A stretch of DNA of 64,000 nt, from NCBI RefSeq assembly GCF_037975245.1, contig NC_092572.1, forward strand, positions 12,870,769 through 12,934,768. Reading direction: 5' to 3'. Origin of the DNA: Apostichopus japonicus. Its lineage: Eukaryota; Echinodermata; Holothuroidea; Aspidochirotida; Stichopodidae. Positions 1-12,286 of this stretch are shown here, one piece after another (within the stretch, counting starts at the first letter, position 1; each line of letters starts with the position of its first letter). A program made the translations under genes and the position numbers. The notes beneath the pieces are model-generated. The model did not search any database and was not told where the DNA came from. It was given only the letters and a program-made list of their open reading frames with translations.

Positions 1-143
1 ACTAATATGTAGGGACCATTGCACAATCAACACTGGTACTCATACTTGTACACATTTATGAAATCTGTGAAATCTCCCAAATGGAATAATATTTTTCTGA
101 GTTGTTTAAAGGGGAAGTTGTTGTTCACATTTTATAGTACTTA

Positions 144-235
144 TCCCTATCACATACATTAATAATAATAATGATGATTTAATCTGTGTCTCCTTCAAGC
201 CAAAATTGACAGCCCTATTTAACCACACCAGGAAT
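144..235 (+). repeat. Isolated relic of the 99-bp satellite monomer
   Basis: Text around a short (AAT)n run, from 'cctatcacat' to 'gtctccttcaag', resembles the first unit of the large tandem array at 19262-20527, including 'gatgatttaatctgtgtctc' against 'gatgatttagtttgtgtctc'. It is a single unit with no tandem copies. It therefore looks like a dispersed founder or relic of the sequence that was amplified 19 kb downstream. The match was seen by eye, not by alignment software. Confidence 0.5.
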
Positions 236-3039
236 AGTCTGTATGAACAAGAGTTTACTGCCCTTATTACATTCAAATTGTTATCTTTGTGAGGAGTTAA
301 GAAGTAGAAGAGAAAAAGATGTCAATGTTCATCCAGCTGGTATTAAATATCATATATTATTATAAATATAATATTGGCGACAAACAATTAGCCCTGTCTG
401 ATTTAATATGGAGAGATTAGGTTGATAAGGTTTTTAATATGTACTACTGTTAGTACAAATGCTATCTATAGATGTTTAACCCATAACACCACCATCATGC
501 AATTAATACCTGCTTGAATATTTAAATACTGCCACCTATATGTAATTTACCAGTTCTAGCTGAACTCCAAACACATCTTTTGGAAAGTAGCTTGGCAGAG
601 TAAACAATGTTAACTATGAATAAAATGTAAAATAAAATGTAAATAAATTTTCCAGACTATCCAATGACAGGCCTATATAGTATATACCATGTAATATATA
701 TTAAATGTAATACCAACATCATTAGTACAGTGTTTTCCTCATGCAAGGGTAACTCTGTCCAAATTAACCCACACAGCATGAGTTCATCAACAGCCCCCCC
801 CCCCCAAAAAAAAACATTCATGTAGCCCGGTACCCAATGTGACTTGTTTTGTTCTTAAGTTTCCTATCGCATAAAACGGTTCTGTCGACCTATAGAGGCA
901 ATGGTTTTGAGTAATAGTTGCTCTACACCCCCTGCTGAGAAATGTGAAATCAAATTATTTATAAATATTTTATGTTTCGTAATTACGATCTATGTCGTCC
1001 GACGGTCTGCCGTCTCCTGAGAGATTTGTTAATGAAATGGATTGTGTATCCTTACGTTCGTTATAAAGAGAATTAGTAAACGATGTCTGCTACAGCAATG
1101 TCAACAATTTACAAGCCTCTGTACGGTCAGGATACACGAGCAACAAAATGAAGTTTAACACAAACATTGTAGACTTAAAAAAAAAAACACTGCTTTCAGT
1201 CTCTGGTTGTATTTCTCTAACCATTTAGTGTTTTAGAAATGTTCCTTTAAAGGGTGTGAAGACTCACGCAAAAAGAAACGTCTAATGCCGGTAATCTGAC
1301 CTTCGAATTAGGTGTAACAGAAGTATTAGACACCACCATTGATCCCAGAAAATACACACACAGCTTTCTACCGTCGGTAATTAGACAATAGTGTACAGTC
1401 TTAACATACAGCTGCGGTCAATACCCACAGCACAGTGTAGAAACGATACAGCGATAGACATCTCAGGTCCAACTAAAGATAACAAGGTATCACGTTTCAT
1501 TACTGTCTGCATTTTGTAGCGACACGAAAAAGACTTCACTTGCAAGCAACAGAAAGTTAACTTTTTCAGATGGCCGCACGCGGTTTGGGACGAGTCTTCA
1601 ATGCCTTTAAACAACAGTTCAATTAAAGTCACTGGAGTATAGAGTCTATTTACACTGACACACTAGGTCAACTCCTCAGATACAACACCAAACTCGATGG
1701 GAAAAACATAATTCGTTAATGGCCTCAGATGATGACATGTTTACAATGTAGTTTGAATTTTTCAAGGACAAACTGGTTGTTGAAGGTCATGCTAAGGTTT
1801 TCTGTTGTTGTTGTTGTTGTGAAGTAAACAAGAACATGTTTCTGTTGAGTGTTGAGAATTTTTCGAACAGTGGATCAACATTGACTTATATTCCTGCACT
1901 GAGGAACCAACCATATACTTATGATGGCCTTAAAGGCTTAAAGGAACATTCCAGAATTTTAGCATATTTTTTATGATGGATAAATATCTTGGTAACCAGA
2001 ATTAGCTGTTAGAAATATTCTAGTACTCAAGTTGGTTCTTTTCTCCTTGGACTATTGTAAATAATAATAATTATCAAGACTAACATTCTGAGTAAAGTCA
2101 TCCTTAAATTACTGAAATAAAGTGTTGGTTTATAATTACAAAATTTGTTAAGGATGAGAGAAACAATATTGTCATGAACATGTGAAAGGAACTATGCTTG
2201 ACGTTGAAGATGCTTCCACATCTGGACTATAAAAAACAAATACTTCACACATTTATTAGGATACTACTGTACAACACACACGGTTGCTTCAAAACAAAGT
2301 CAACTTTGTTGTTTTCAAATCACGATCATTCTCCCAAATTCATATCATCCAGCTCTTTTAAGGGAACATTTACCTGGATCAATGGCTGGAGAGTGGCCAG
2401 TCCTTCCTTGTATATCTGATGACCAATCTATTATTGTACCTCCTTGGCATGATTATCTTCCAGATAACATTGTAGAAATAAAAGGTAACAGTATTAATAA
2501 CTTAAATTGAAAGCCAGACATCTGTGGATAATTATTTTACAAGCTATTCTGTATGCTACACCGATTTACCTTAATATGAACTATGAAATATAGATGAATA
2601 TGAACTATACAGAGTCAGATGGGACCATTTAAGGGGAACTTCTGATTGCAATATGTTGGAACAATCATTATGGTCTAGAGGGTAATGGTGTGTCTATGAA
2701 ATTTTTGTCATAATGAGTTCCTGATGAGTTCCTGTTGATGTATTATGGAGAATTACCGATAATTAGTAAGTATTGCAGTGTGTGATCTTCAATAGGTATG
2801 TGTTATGTTAATGCGGTAGCACTTTTTGCTTCAAAGTAAACATACTGCCTTGAAAGTTTTGTCTAGATTTATAGCAGATTTCTGTAAGTGTCAAATCTTA
2901 TTTGGAACCGTTTCTATAATTTTGGAAGAAACAGTTCATCATTTGGAAAATTTGTAAGGTTAAGCAATTCCTAAGCACTTTCTATTGAAGGTAGGTACGA
3001 AGAAAGGTGTGTTATAAGTACTGTACTTTAGTGTAGGAT

Positions 3040-3612
3040 AACGTAGTATGTAGTCTGTACTGTGCTGTACTGCTCTGTACTGTGCTGTATTGACATACTG
3101 TAATGTACTATGCTGTGTGCTCTACTGTGTAGTATGTTTACTGTACTGTACTATATATACTGTATTGTACTGTGCTGCACTGTACTATGCTGTACATACT
3201 GTGCTGTACTGTGTTACACTGTGTAATATATGAACTGTTCTGTGCTGCACTGTACTGTGTGCTATACTGTATGCTATATTGTGTATACTGTATTGTACTG
3301 TGCTGCACCGTACTATGCTGTACATACATACTGTACAGTATGTGTACTGTGCTGTGTAGTATGTATACTGTGCTGTACTGTACTGTGTTATACTGTGTAG
3401 TATGTATACTTGACTGTACTGCACTGCAATGTACTGTACTATACTGTGTAGTTTGAATACTGTGCTGTACTGTAGTATGCTACACTGTACTGTGTTGTAC
3501 TTTACTATGTGCTATACTGTTTAGTATGAATGTTTTACTGTGCTGTACGGTACTGTACACTATACTGTACAAATTCATGTAGATTACTATATTAGATACT
3601 ATACTGTACTAT
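3040..3612. repeat. Degenerate (CTGTA)n pentanucleotide array
   Basis: About 570 bp built almost entirely of variants of CTGTA and CTGTG (for example 'tgtactgtgctgtac'), with occasional ATAT or ACAT interruptions. Open frames occur on both strands because the unit rarely makes stops; their Tyr/Cys/Ser/Gln-rich translations are repeat artefacts. Confidence 0.9.
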
Positions 3613-3814
3613 CCTATTGTATTGTAATGCTCTGTATATTTTTGTTTAAATGGCTTTATAATTTTGACATGTTACATAATTTAGTCTAACAACATGATAA
3701 AAAAAAAGTAACAAATTGGATGATTAGGGTGTAATTTAATAAGCCAGCTAGCCATGTTCTTTTACAGTGTGCATGCCGCACTGTTAATTCGAATGGGAAG
3801 AGCATTCATTAGAG

Positions 3815-4135
3815 AGCGTGGTGGGCGATTGGCTAAGGTGTCGGACTCATGATCCAAGGATTGCTGGTTCGATTCCTGCCTAGTTCACTACGTTGTGTCC
3901 TTGGGCAAGATGCTTTATCTCAATTGCCTCTCTCCACCCAGGGGTTAAATGGGTACCTGTGAGGTAACTTGTCATTGGGCACAGTATAAAACTGCAGCCG
4001 CCTGGAGGGATTGTCTCTGGGACAGTTTATCATTGACCAGGGGTAACATATCATCTGTAAAGCGCTTTGAGACCTATTGCTGGTATAAAGCACTACATAA
4101 AAGTGGAATATCATGATTAATTATTATAATTATGA
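3815..4135 (+). mobile_element. tRNA-derived SINE
   Basis: The head has RNA polymerase III promoter boxes: an A-box-like 'ttggctaaggtg' near 3829-3840 and a perfect B box 'ggttcgattcc' at 3866-3876, spaced as in a tRNA. The body runs through 'ccttgggcaagatgc' and 'cctctctccacccag' and ends in 'aaagcgctttgagacc', then 'ataaagcactacataaa' and an AT-rich tail. A tRNA head, unrelated body and 3' tail is the standard SINE layout, and a 'gcgcttt...ataaagcgctata' tail is common in marine invertebrate SINEs. It has no clear target-site duplication and appears old. Orientation is the same as the gene. Confidence 0.8.
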
Positions 4136-4469
4136 ATTAAGGTAACAAACAGTGAGCTGTTTGCAAATATTTTCAGCAGTTTCCAGCCATTTAACCAAGC
4201 CTTTTTGAATATAACTTGAGCAATACAAAGTAATTTTAAATATTAAAATAATTAAATAAAGTAATTTTGATAAATTAAGTATGAAGGACTTTTTGACCAT
4301 AGATGACCATTGTTGTTTGCCTTTGTAGCATGATCTCTGGCAATCCTGATAAGCTTCTCGCTCACTATATGCAACATTCTTACTACTGACTTATATCAAA
4401 CTTCTTGTATTTATTGCCATCTAGCTACATATATAGTTCTAAAATATTCCTCCTCTGGTTTGTAATTCT

Positions 4470-5200
4470 TGCTAAAATTCAGCGTTGCTGCTGCTTTTGC
4501 TACCGTCGCTCCCATTAGAGACACATATTACATCGGACATCTCACATTTCCATGCTGCAATCAAATGCGACAGATATATGTGTTTGTGTGTGATGTCCGC
4601 TCCACGGATTTACGGTTCCATTATTTCCCCCCTAATTGTATTGACGACAACCCGATCTTTACGACATTTGTGGGTCGGTAGGTATGAGGTATATGTTGCT
4701 TGTTCTTTTACCTGGGCATTCCGATGGCCGAGAGTTAATTTATTTGTGTTCGCCGCGCAGCTTAAATGTATGGCATTCGATGCTTACTCTGGTTGGATAA
4801 TTATTTCAATTTCATTTCTGGAAGTCGCTTGCCACAGGAATTTGCTTGAAATCTAAAGGTTGCGTATTCCAGTATTGAAATCCCGCCCGGGACATTATTG
4901 TCGATGTTCTCTGATCCGATGGGAGAGGTATGCGCCCCCTAACGTTCGTCAATTAACCGGTAAATATTTAGGGGAAGCAAAGTTTGTCCCGTTCCTACCT
5001 GCAAGGTATACGCCAGCGTGCACGCTGAGGAAAGCGCTTATTCTCCCGTCTGGAATGCATAGTCTTTTAAGTGCAATCGTACATGTATGCGTTTGCTATT
5101 AAATATCGGCGCAAAAGTAGTCACAGAACGTAAGATCATATCGCCTGCCAATCGGGAACCGACCATCGATCGCCATCGGGTGGATGTATGCATGGGTTTG
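4470..5200. other. CpG-retaining, single-copy-looking segment
   Basis: Compared with its AT-rich surroundings this ~0.7-kb block is richer in GC and CpG ('gccgcgcag', 'cccgcccggg', 'aacgttcgtc', 'ccgaccatcgatcgcc') and has no internal repeat. It has a 123-codon open frame (4485-4856) that I do not recognise and overlapping shorter frames. It may be a regulatory region, an alternative first exon or a conserved noncoding element. No TATA box or clear donor supports any one of these. Confidence 0.3.
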
Positions 5201-5505
5201 TTTTGTCATACATAAAGCTGCTCTCTTTAATTAAGGAAAAGTGGAAAGAAATTGTTTATCAGACTTTTTACAATTTAGCTTTTTGATCAGTGGGTTGAGG
5301 GGGCCAGCTTTTTATGGTGACGCACTTTGGTAACCAACAGTGTGCCAGCTATGTTACCCCCTGAAGATATCCAATTAGTGTAGACATGCACTGCACAAGT
5401 AATAAAAGAAATGTTTGTTTCTTACTATATTAAGATTCTTCTTTTTATATATACAGTAGATCCATCCACTTGTGCACTGGAGTGAGTGTATTAAATACTG
5501 GAAAT

Positions 5506-6118
5506 AGGGATGCACCGGATATCCGGTCCAGCCGGACTATCCGGCCGGATAGTGAGAAATTATCCGGTTCCGGTTCCGGCCGGATCTTTTTCAAAATCTG
5601 GCCTGAATCATCCCTTAAAAAGGTGTTGGTATTAACTTAAATCAATGTAAACTATTTCCAAAAATTAATAAAAACATTCAAAGTAAGGAAAATTAGGTTT
5701 AACAAGTTTAATTTAATTTTCTCAATGGTCTGACCCACTGTTTCTAAAGATCAACCAAAATAATACAACTACTGTAATTATATGAAGCTATATACAACAA
5801 ATACAGTTTGCAGTGAAATCATTTCTTGCAGCCTTCATCAGTTTAATATTGTAGTTATTTTATTAAAGAATGTAGATTACACCACTTCAAGTCATATTTA
5901 ATCTCATAAATGGGGTCTTAATTTCACCTTCTTTATAATATGCATATACCTCACCTAAGATTTGCTCCTTGTTTCATACTTCTACTTCTTATTAATGATT
6001 TTCTTTTGTGTAATGAAAAAATCCGGTTCTGGCCGGATTTTATCCGGCCGGATTTCACGTACTATCCGGCAAAATCCGGTTCCGGCCGGATCCAAAAATT
6101 TGGATCCGGTGCATCCCT
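5506..6118. mobile_element. Non-autonomous hAT-type transposon (MITE), 613 bp
   Basis: The ends are perfect 15-bp terminal inverted repeats, AGGGATGCACCGGAT at 5506-5520 and its complement ending at 6118. They match the 'agggatgcaccg' termini familiar from hAT (Charlie/Tip100-like) elements. The 10-bp sequence tactggaaat directly flanks both ends (5496-5505 and 6119-6128); it contains the 8-bp duplication hAT elements make, and the exact boundary is ambiguous by two bases. Both subterminal regions are crowded with CCGGCCGGAT-like palindromic motifs, probable transposase-binding sites. The interior is AT-rich and has no transposase, so it would need a transposase in trans. Confidence 0.85.
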
Positions 6119-6178
6119 TACTGGAAATATATCAATGCCAACTGGTACTTTAATCATGGAAAGAAAAAAACAAGATAA

Positions 6179-6440
<262 letters not shown>

Positions 6441-7089
6441 TCCAGGAAACGAATTACTGCCCATGGCGCAGCTAACATGGCCTGCATCTGTTACACAAAA
6501 ATTGCTAGATATGCTACTGTACTAGCTGTGACCTGGTTATAAAATTAATCCACAATTTTAACAAAACGTTTGCCTTTTTTTTGTGGTATTAGTTTTAATT
6601 TTTTTTTTACAGTTTTGGAGTATCCATTTGCACTCTTTTTGTAATTTTGAGGTAGTCATTATGGTAAACAAGATTATAGTGTGTTATGTTTTAGTAGAGG
6701 AAGTGTCACCATAGCTCTGTACCATCAATCCTAACTGTTCTTGCTTCACTCTGTAGTCGTGTGGAAGTGCCCTCCCCTGATAGCTGCCAGATGTGCTTGA
6801 TTGCATGTGTTCTTTTAAGTATACAGCACTCAATCAATACGTTAGCTTCAATTAGGGACAATTTTGATAACGGTGTTCATATAAAAATGGAACTGTGATG
6901 GAACGACAATTTATTAGAGAAATTAAAAAAAAAATTAAAAAATTATAATTATTGTTAAAAAAAAAATCATTCAAGGGCAAATGTGTTTGAGAACTTGTAA
7001 CTGATATTGTACTTTATTATGAATCCACCCTTTAAGAAAATATCTTAATATTCAACCAGGATATGTGGAATAACCTTATTAGCTGAAAC

Positions 7090-7157
7090 TTAGACAACTA
7101 AAAACACATGTTTTTAGTTAAACTGACTGTATGAGCTAAGTACTGTTTCTGGTCCAC

Positions 7158-7229
<72 letters not shown>

Positions 7230-7405
7230 ATATATATATATATACACAATCTTATGGGCAAGACTGTTTTGTAACCAAACATTGTCTCCACAACTAAAAA
7301 CATATGTTTTTTTTTTATATAAATTGACTGTAAGAGCTAAATACTACTTCTGTATACATACAGTATAATCTCATGGGAAGACTGTTTTGTAACCTGACAT
7401 TGCCT
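7090..7405. repeat. Local duplication around a (TA)n/(TATACA) tract
   Basis: A TA-rich tract with TATACA variants (about 7157-7246) sits between two diverged copies of a unit containing 'caactaaaaacacatg...gactgtatgagcta' (from about 7095) and 'caactaaaaacatatg...gactgtaagagcta' (from about 7291). A second shared block, 'gactgttttgtaacc', occurs at about 7263 and 7380. This is a local duplication rather than a recognised element. Confidence 0.6.
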
Positions 7406-8519
7406 ACACAATTAGTTTTGTTTCTCCCTTTCCGTGATCTCCTGTTTTGGCGATGTGTCTATAGATAAGTCGGTTTACGTATCTGTTATTATTTACTCTT
7501 TACTGTTACGATGATCCCGCAGGGTACGTAAAACTGCTGACGCAATTTTTCCTTTTTGTATATCTTTTGCAATCTTGCAGCCAAATGACATAGAACTGTT
7601 GAAAACACTGTTGATGACATCTGTTGATAAACACATCGCGGTAGCATTGCGTGTGTGATATATACCAAAGTACACACAGTCACGCAGTTTACATCAAACA
7701 TTGTGTGCTGTTAAATTTTTGTTGGGCGTCTTCTGCACTGTTTGAGTGTTTTTATTGTGGTTATAATAGTTATAAATAGACATTCAGTTTCATATTGTCA
7801 TATAGTGGTACTGTATCTGACTATCTAACAGTGTGTACAGTGTAGGCCTACATTCCCATCATGTTAAACTGTATTGTTGATATATATCGTACCACCAGGA
7901 TCTACTTCACAGATCTTTTGTGTAATTAATCCAGCTGTTATTTTGTACACAGTGAGTAATACAGTCATCATGAGGCCATTGGAAGAGGTTATTGTCTCCT
8001 ATAAGGAAACATATAGATATTACACACAATTCATTTTACCTTTGTGCTTTATGTATGTGTCATGGTTGCATTACTAACAATAAAAATGTATTCAGACTAC
8101 CTTATTAAGGCATAACATCTTTGGATGCCTCATTTAAACCTGTAGTCCGCAACCTTTTAGGGTCACGACCTAGGATCTAAGCCACAGCCCACCAAACTGC
8201 CCCACCCCCACCCCCTACCCACCCTTCAGAAACTATGCTCAGAATGCATGACCGCTAGCTTGGACTATGAACTTCATATTCAAAGAATAACTTAGTCAAT
8301 CTCAGCCAGTAAGCCCCTGAAAATTGTAGATAAATTTTCTGACACATGAAAACAAATTCTGTTACCCAAAAAATTGTTGCCACCTACCTATATGTCTCCC
8401 TCTCATACAAGTTTTATTAAAGCACACCACAAAACAAATTGAAACTGCAATTATAACCGTAATGAAAACACACTGAGGTAGAATTGAAAGTAGAAGCTTA
8501 GGTAACCCCATACCTTTAT

Positions 8520-8755
8520 AGACCTTTATGTAATGCTATGCTATGCAATCTACTAAGGTATGCAATGCTACACCTTTGTAGACTAGGCAATGCTATGCTA
8601 TGCAATCTACAAAAGTATGCAATGCTACACCTTTGTAGACTAGGCAGTGCTATGCTATGCTATGCAATCTACAAAAGTATGCAATGCTACACCTTTGTAG
8701 ACTAGGCAATGCTATGCTATGCTATGCAATCTACAAAGGTATGCAATGCTATATG
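8520..8755. repeat. 57-62 bp minisatellite, about 4 units
   Basis: Repeats of a unit containing 'gctatgcaatctacaaa', 'gtatgcaatgctacacc' and 'tttgtagactaggca'. The segment 'gctacacctttgtag' recurs at about 8567, 8624 and 8686. Units differ mainly by gain or loss of an internal 'tatgc' pentamer. Confidence 0.85.
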
Positions 8756-10357
8756 TTTCTGCTGTCAGTCAACAGTATAGCGGGAAAAAACAGACAGAAG
8801 GATATAATTTGAATGATGCATAATGCATGTCTGTAATCCTCCTGTCATGCCATTTTAAAAAAAGAGACAAAAAGAGACAAAAAAGAGAAAAAAAAAAGGA
8901 GGAATTAGAAAATGAAAAAAAAAGGTAGAAAGACAAATAGTCAGTCTTTTTGACTCACTTTTGTGTGCCGGCTGCTAATTCAGTCAATATCATTTTAAGC
9001 GACAGAAGAGACTCATCTTTACAACTGTTGGAGTCGTCCGACGAAAATCAATATTTGATGTTATTTGACAATTGATTTCCTCTCTGGGGATTTGTGGAAA
9101 CTGTAAAGATTTGGCCTTCTACTGTCACGTACAGCTGAGAGTTAAAGTGATTTTGGTGATTACAGTTACTAGGGAAACAAACCAAAAAAGTAAGGAAATA
9201 TATAAAAACGAAATAAAAATACGGACACACTTTCTGCATAAGTGGAAATGGTATTTAAAAAGAATGATGGGATTGAACTAGAGTGAATTTAATACTGTTG
9301 CTGTTTTAGTGTACACTATTGTATCATGGAATTTCATCTGTTTCCATGATACCACCATGGAACCATCTTCCCTCCTCTTCCATCCTTCCCCCCCCCATGC
9401 CCCCACCAAAGTGCCTCTAACAGAACAGATTTACCATGTACCCTCACTACCCTGCTTCATTTTCTCTCCCTCCTCAATCTTCAATTGACTGTAGGTGTTG
9501 ATTCATACTTATGTGAAAATTGTTTCAGAGATGTCCCCGTCAACTACTGTAAATTGGATTTTGAAAGATCCAAAAACGTATAAGGTTTTTAATCAATTTC
9601 AAATCAGTGAAGTCAGGGTGCTCAGTTGGTATCGATCGTGTTTCAACCCTTTCTTTGGATCCTGTCTTCAAGAAACTTTCGCTTTTTCATATTTTGGGCC
9701 CGAACGGTACCTTTCTGATAAATTTGTACACACACCAACATTCAAATAGATTGATTTACTTCGTTCCTCTCTTACCTGTCTCCCAATCCACATCTGCACT
9801 TTCCTATCTACCTAACTACACATTGGAACGTTTTAGCACTGCGCCCTCGCTCCCTGGGCACCGCCCACATACACCTCCTACCGAATCTATCATTCCAGAG
9901 GGAAGCTACCCATTTTCCTGAGCAAAATTTGCTTTAACCATTATATACCATCATAGGTTGTGTACATACATACATTGTGTATATATATTTATACGTACAT
10001 TGCTCATAATACACCTCTATCGCTCATGTTATTCCAATCCCAGATTGTGTTTAATATTACAAGAAACTTCAATTCTTTCAATAATTGAGATTCTCCTTGT
10101 CTTATAAGTTCTATAAGAAGTAGAACCTATGCTATATGTATATAGTGATCATTAATCCGCATCTTTCAAAGATCAAATCATGTTTTATAAGTAAAAACAT
10201 TCAAATTATATTGAGATTAAGAAGAAAATGAGACTGCCAGTATTAAACATAGTTGAGCATAGCTTACTGCTGTCTGTATGTATTGTTAACTACATCGTTG
10301 ATTCTGTGTCTTCCTCAATATAGTATCCCTTATCACATCCATATCCTTCCCTTCATC

Positions 10358-10543
10358 TTATTCATCAATGTTGGTGTCGTTTTCCTCCTCCGGGCCTGAT
10401 TGGGAGGGTCCCTGCTGTGCGTTGTTAATGTTGTTTAGCTGGACTTTTCCATGAATGGGGCCCTTTAATACTGGGACGGGGACAGTCGAAAGGTCAACTA
10501 TCTGACATACATGCTTGTTACTGCAGTCGTCGTCACCGCCCAC
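10358..10543 (-). other. Unassigned 61-codon open frame
   Basis: The complementary strand reads a 61-residue frame that is not low-complexity. It starts with an acidic, Cys-containing segment (GGDDDCSNKHVC), has a Pro/Val stretch and ends acidic (EEENDTNIDE). The DNA is more GC- and CpG-rich than its surroundings. I do not recognise a family. It could be a terminal exon of an unrelated minus-strand gene, a transposon fragment or chance; no convincing acceptor or poly(A) signal was found. Confidence 0.2.
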
Positions 10544-10796
10544 CAGTCGATGTCAGGCAGGCAGGCAACTAATTATAATAATGTATGTAGGCACTGGCAT
10601 AATTATTGACCATGTACAGTTGATGTATGTACTGTACCTGATGGTGTTTATATGCTGGTGAATGGAAGGATAGGGGTGGGGGGAGAAGACAGCATGATTG
10701 GGAAAGGGTCCACCTGTCAAGTATGAATGCATATCCTCTAGGGCTATCAAGAAGAATTCCTATGTTTGGGTTAACTATTAACTTTTACAGATAATT

Positions 10797-10907
10797 AGGC
10801 CCTCTAAGTTGATAACTCCCCCTCTCTACTTGATAACTTCGCCCACTAGTTGATAACTCCACCCACTAGTTGATAACTCCACCTCTCTAGTTGATAACTC
10901 TGCCTCG
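10797..10907. repeat. ~21-bp minisatellite, 5 units
   Basis: Five near-identical units of the form 'agttgataactccacccact' in tandem, with C/T changes in the last third of each unit. Confidence 0.85.
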
Positions 10908-11249
10908 TGTATTCCCTCCCTCTGCTTCATCTCATTCCCTCATTCTGTTGATTACAAAATTAAATGATTATTATTTTGTGAATATTTTTTTTTGAGGTAT
11001 TGATGTAAACAGATCCTTTCTCAGAATTTGGACTTGATGGAGTGTTACATTTATGCATTTGCAATTGAAACGAAAAGCAAGATAAACAACGAGAAAAAAA
11101 AAACCCCCCTAAGCAAGAAAACAACTGGCTTGACTCTTTGTGTAGAAATCCTTTGTTGTATGTCGACATACAGATTGTTCCACAGATATATTATCGTAAT
11201 GGTACAAAGACATTGTCTTCATGTTTCAAACGCCTCTTGTATCTTTCAG

Positions 11250-11307
11250 GTGAACGGAACGCTGGTGACAAGCTCCAACCATGCTGAAGTTGTCAAATTA
11301 ATCAAAG
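11250..11307 (+). CDS. ARHGEF11/12: RhoGEF (ARHGEF11/12-like) exon: PDZ C-terminal part 1
   Basis: First recognised exon, 58 bp, acceptor 'tctttcag', donor 'ggtaat', phase 0 in and phase 1 out. It encodes VNGTLVTSSNHAEVVKLIK, the segment after the GDRIIK motif of the PDZ domain in ARHGEF11/12 and RhoGEF2. It covers the loop and helix alpha-B whose His (here in NHAEVV) is the class-I ligand-selecting position. The PDZ domain of this family binds C-terminal tails of plexin-B and other receptors. The carboxylate-binding loop and first strands are missing and must lie on an upstream exon. The phase-0 start means the missing exon ends on a whole codon. Confidence 0.88.
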
Positions 11308-12152
11308 GTAATTTGAAAATATCTGTCTTGATGTCTGTTTTGTTGGTACCACGAACGTGTTCAAGTAGCATCCATCCTCTTTGTGTGAGAGGCGACTCAA
11401 ACCCGATCATCATCTTCTGGCTTACAGTTTAATGACAGATCTTCGTTGTTTGAACAATCTTTTGTCTTGATGGGCCATATTATTGATTATTAATTGATTA
11501 TATTTGATAGAAGGTTAAACCTTCTATCAAATTTACTTTCATAACCCTTTGGAGTCATTTTTTGGATTGTAAACATTTGTAAAGATGTTTTTAACATGAA
11601 AATGTCACATGTGTTATCGATCGATAGTAGCCTTGAAATGCCTGCATATGAGTCTGAAATTTAAAACGATTCCTTCCTTAGCATGTCTCCCTGTCAATTT
11701 AGTCTTGTGTATAGTTATTGTTAGGGAACAGTACTGCGAGGGGAGGGGCTGAAAATCTGGACCTCGATGGTAACAGGCGAAAAAGGAGGAAAACGGCAAA
11801 TTTGGAATTTACAATAGTTCCTTTTGGTACAAGACTAATTGATATTTTGTTTTTGGATGATCAATCTTAAAAACAATATGACGAATAGAACCAAGAAGAG
11901 CAACAGAGGAAAGGAAAAGTTTATTCTTTAGGTTCTTGTAGTATTCGTGGGTGAATGTTAATAACTGGAGATTACTGTTTTAGGAAAAAAGAAGAAAAAA
12001 TGAAAAATAAAAGAAATAAAAGAAGAAGGAAATCTCCTGTAAAACATCAGAAAAGGAATTGATTTTAGGAAACAAACTTTGAATAAAGTTTTTTTTGATC
12101 TCAGATTATATTTCAGCCTTTTGTTATATTAACAATGTTTTCCTTTTGACAG
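11308..12152 (+). other. Intron between PDZ exons
   Basis: 845 bp of AT-rich intron with phase 1 splice sites. It contains a short inverted pair near 11509-11530 ('gaaggttaaaccttctatc') and purine-rich stretches near 11975-12035. I see no mobile element or RNA gene in it. Confidence 0.7.
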
Positions 12153-12286
12153 CGGCTGGATCATTCGTGGCCTTAACTTTACTCGGCAAACAACCGCACC
12201 CCGTAGGAACCGTTCCACCAATGCCCTACACACATCAACAGATGGAGGAGAAAAGCCGAGATATTACTGCCCCAAAACCAGCTTCG
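12153..12286 (+). CDS. ARHGEF11/12: RhoGEF exon: PDZ C-terminal part 2 and Pro-rich linker
   Basis: 134 bp, acceptor 'ttttgacag', entering in phase 1 and leaving in phase 0. The join to the previous exon gives VKLIKAAGSFVALTLLG, closely matching the last PDZ beta-strand of vertebrate LARG/PDZ-RhoGEF (VALTLLG). It continues into a linker with a PPMPYTHQQMEEK stretch. The donor was placed at 12286/12287 (gtttgt) because it keeps phase with the next exon. It is weak, and a read-through frame continues to 12403, so the exact 3' end is less certain than the start. Confidence 0.85.
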
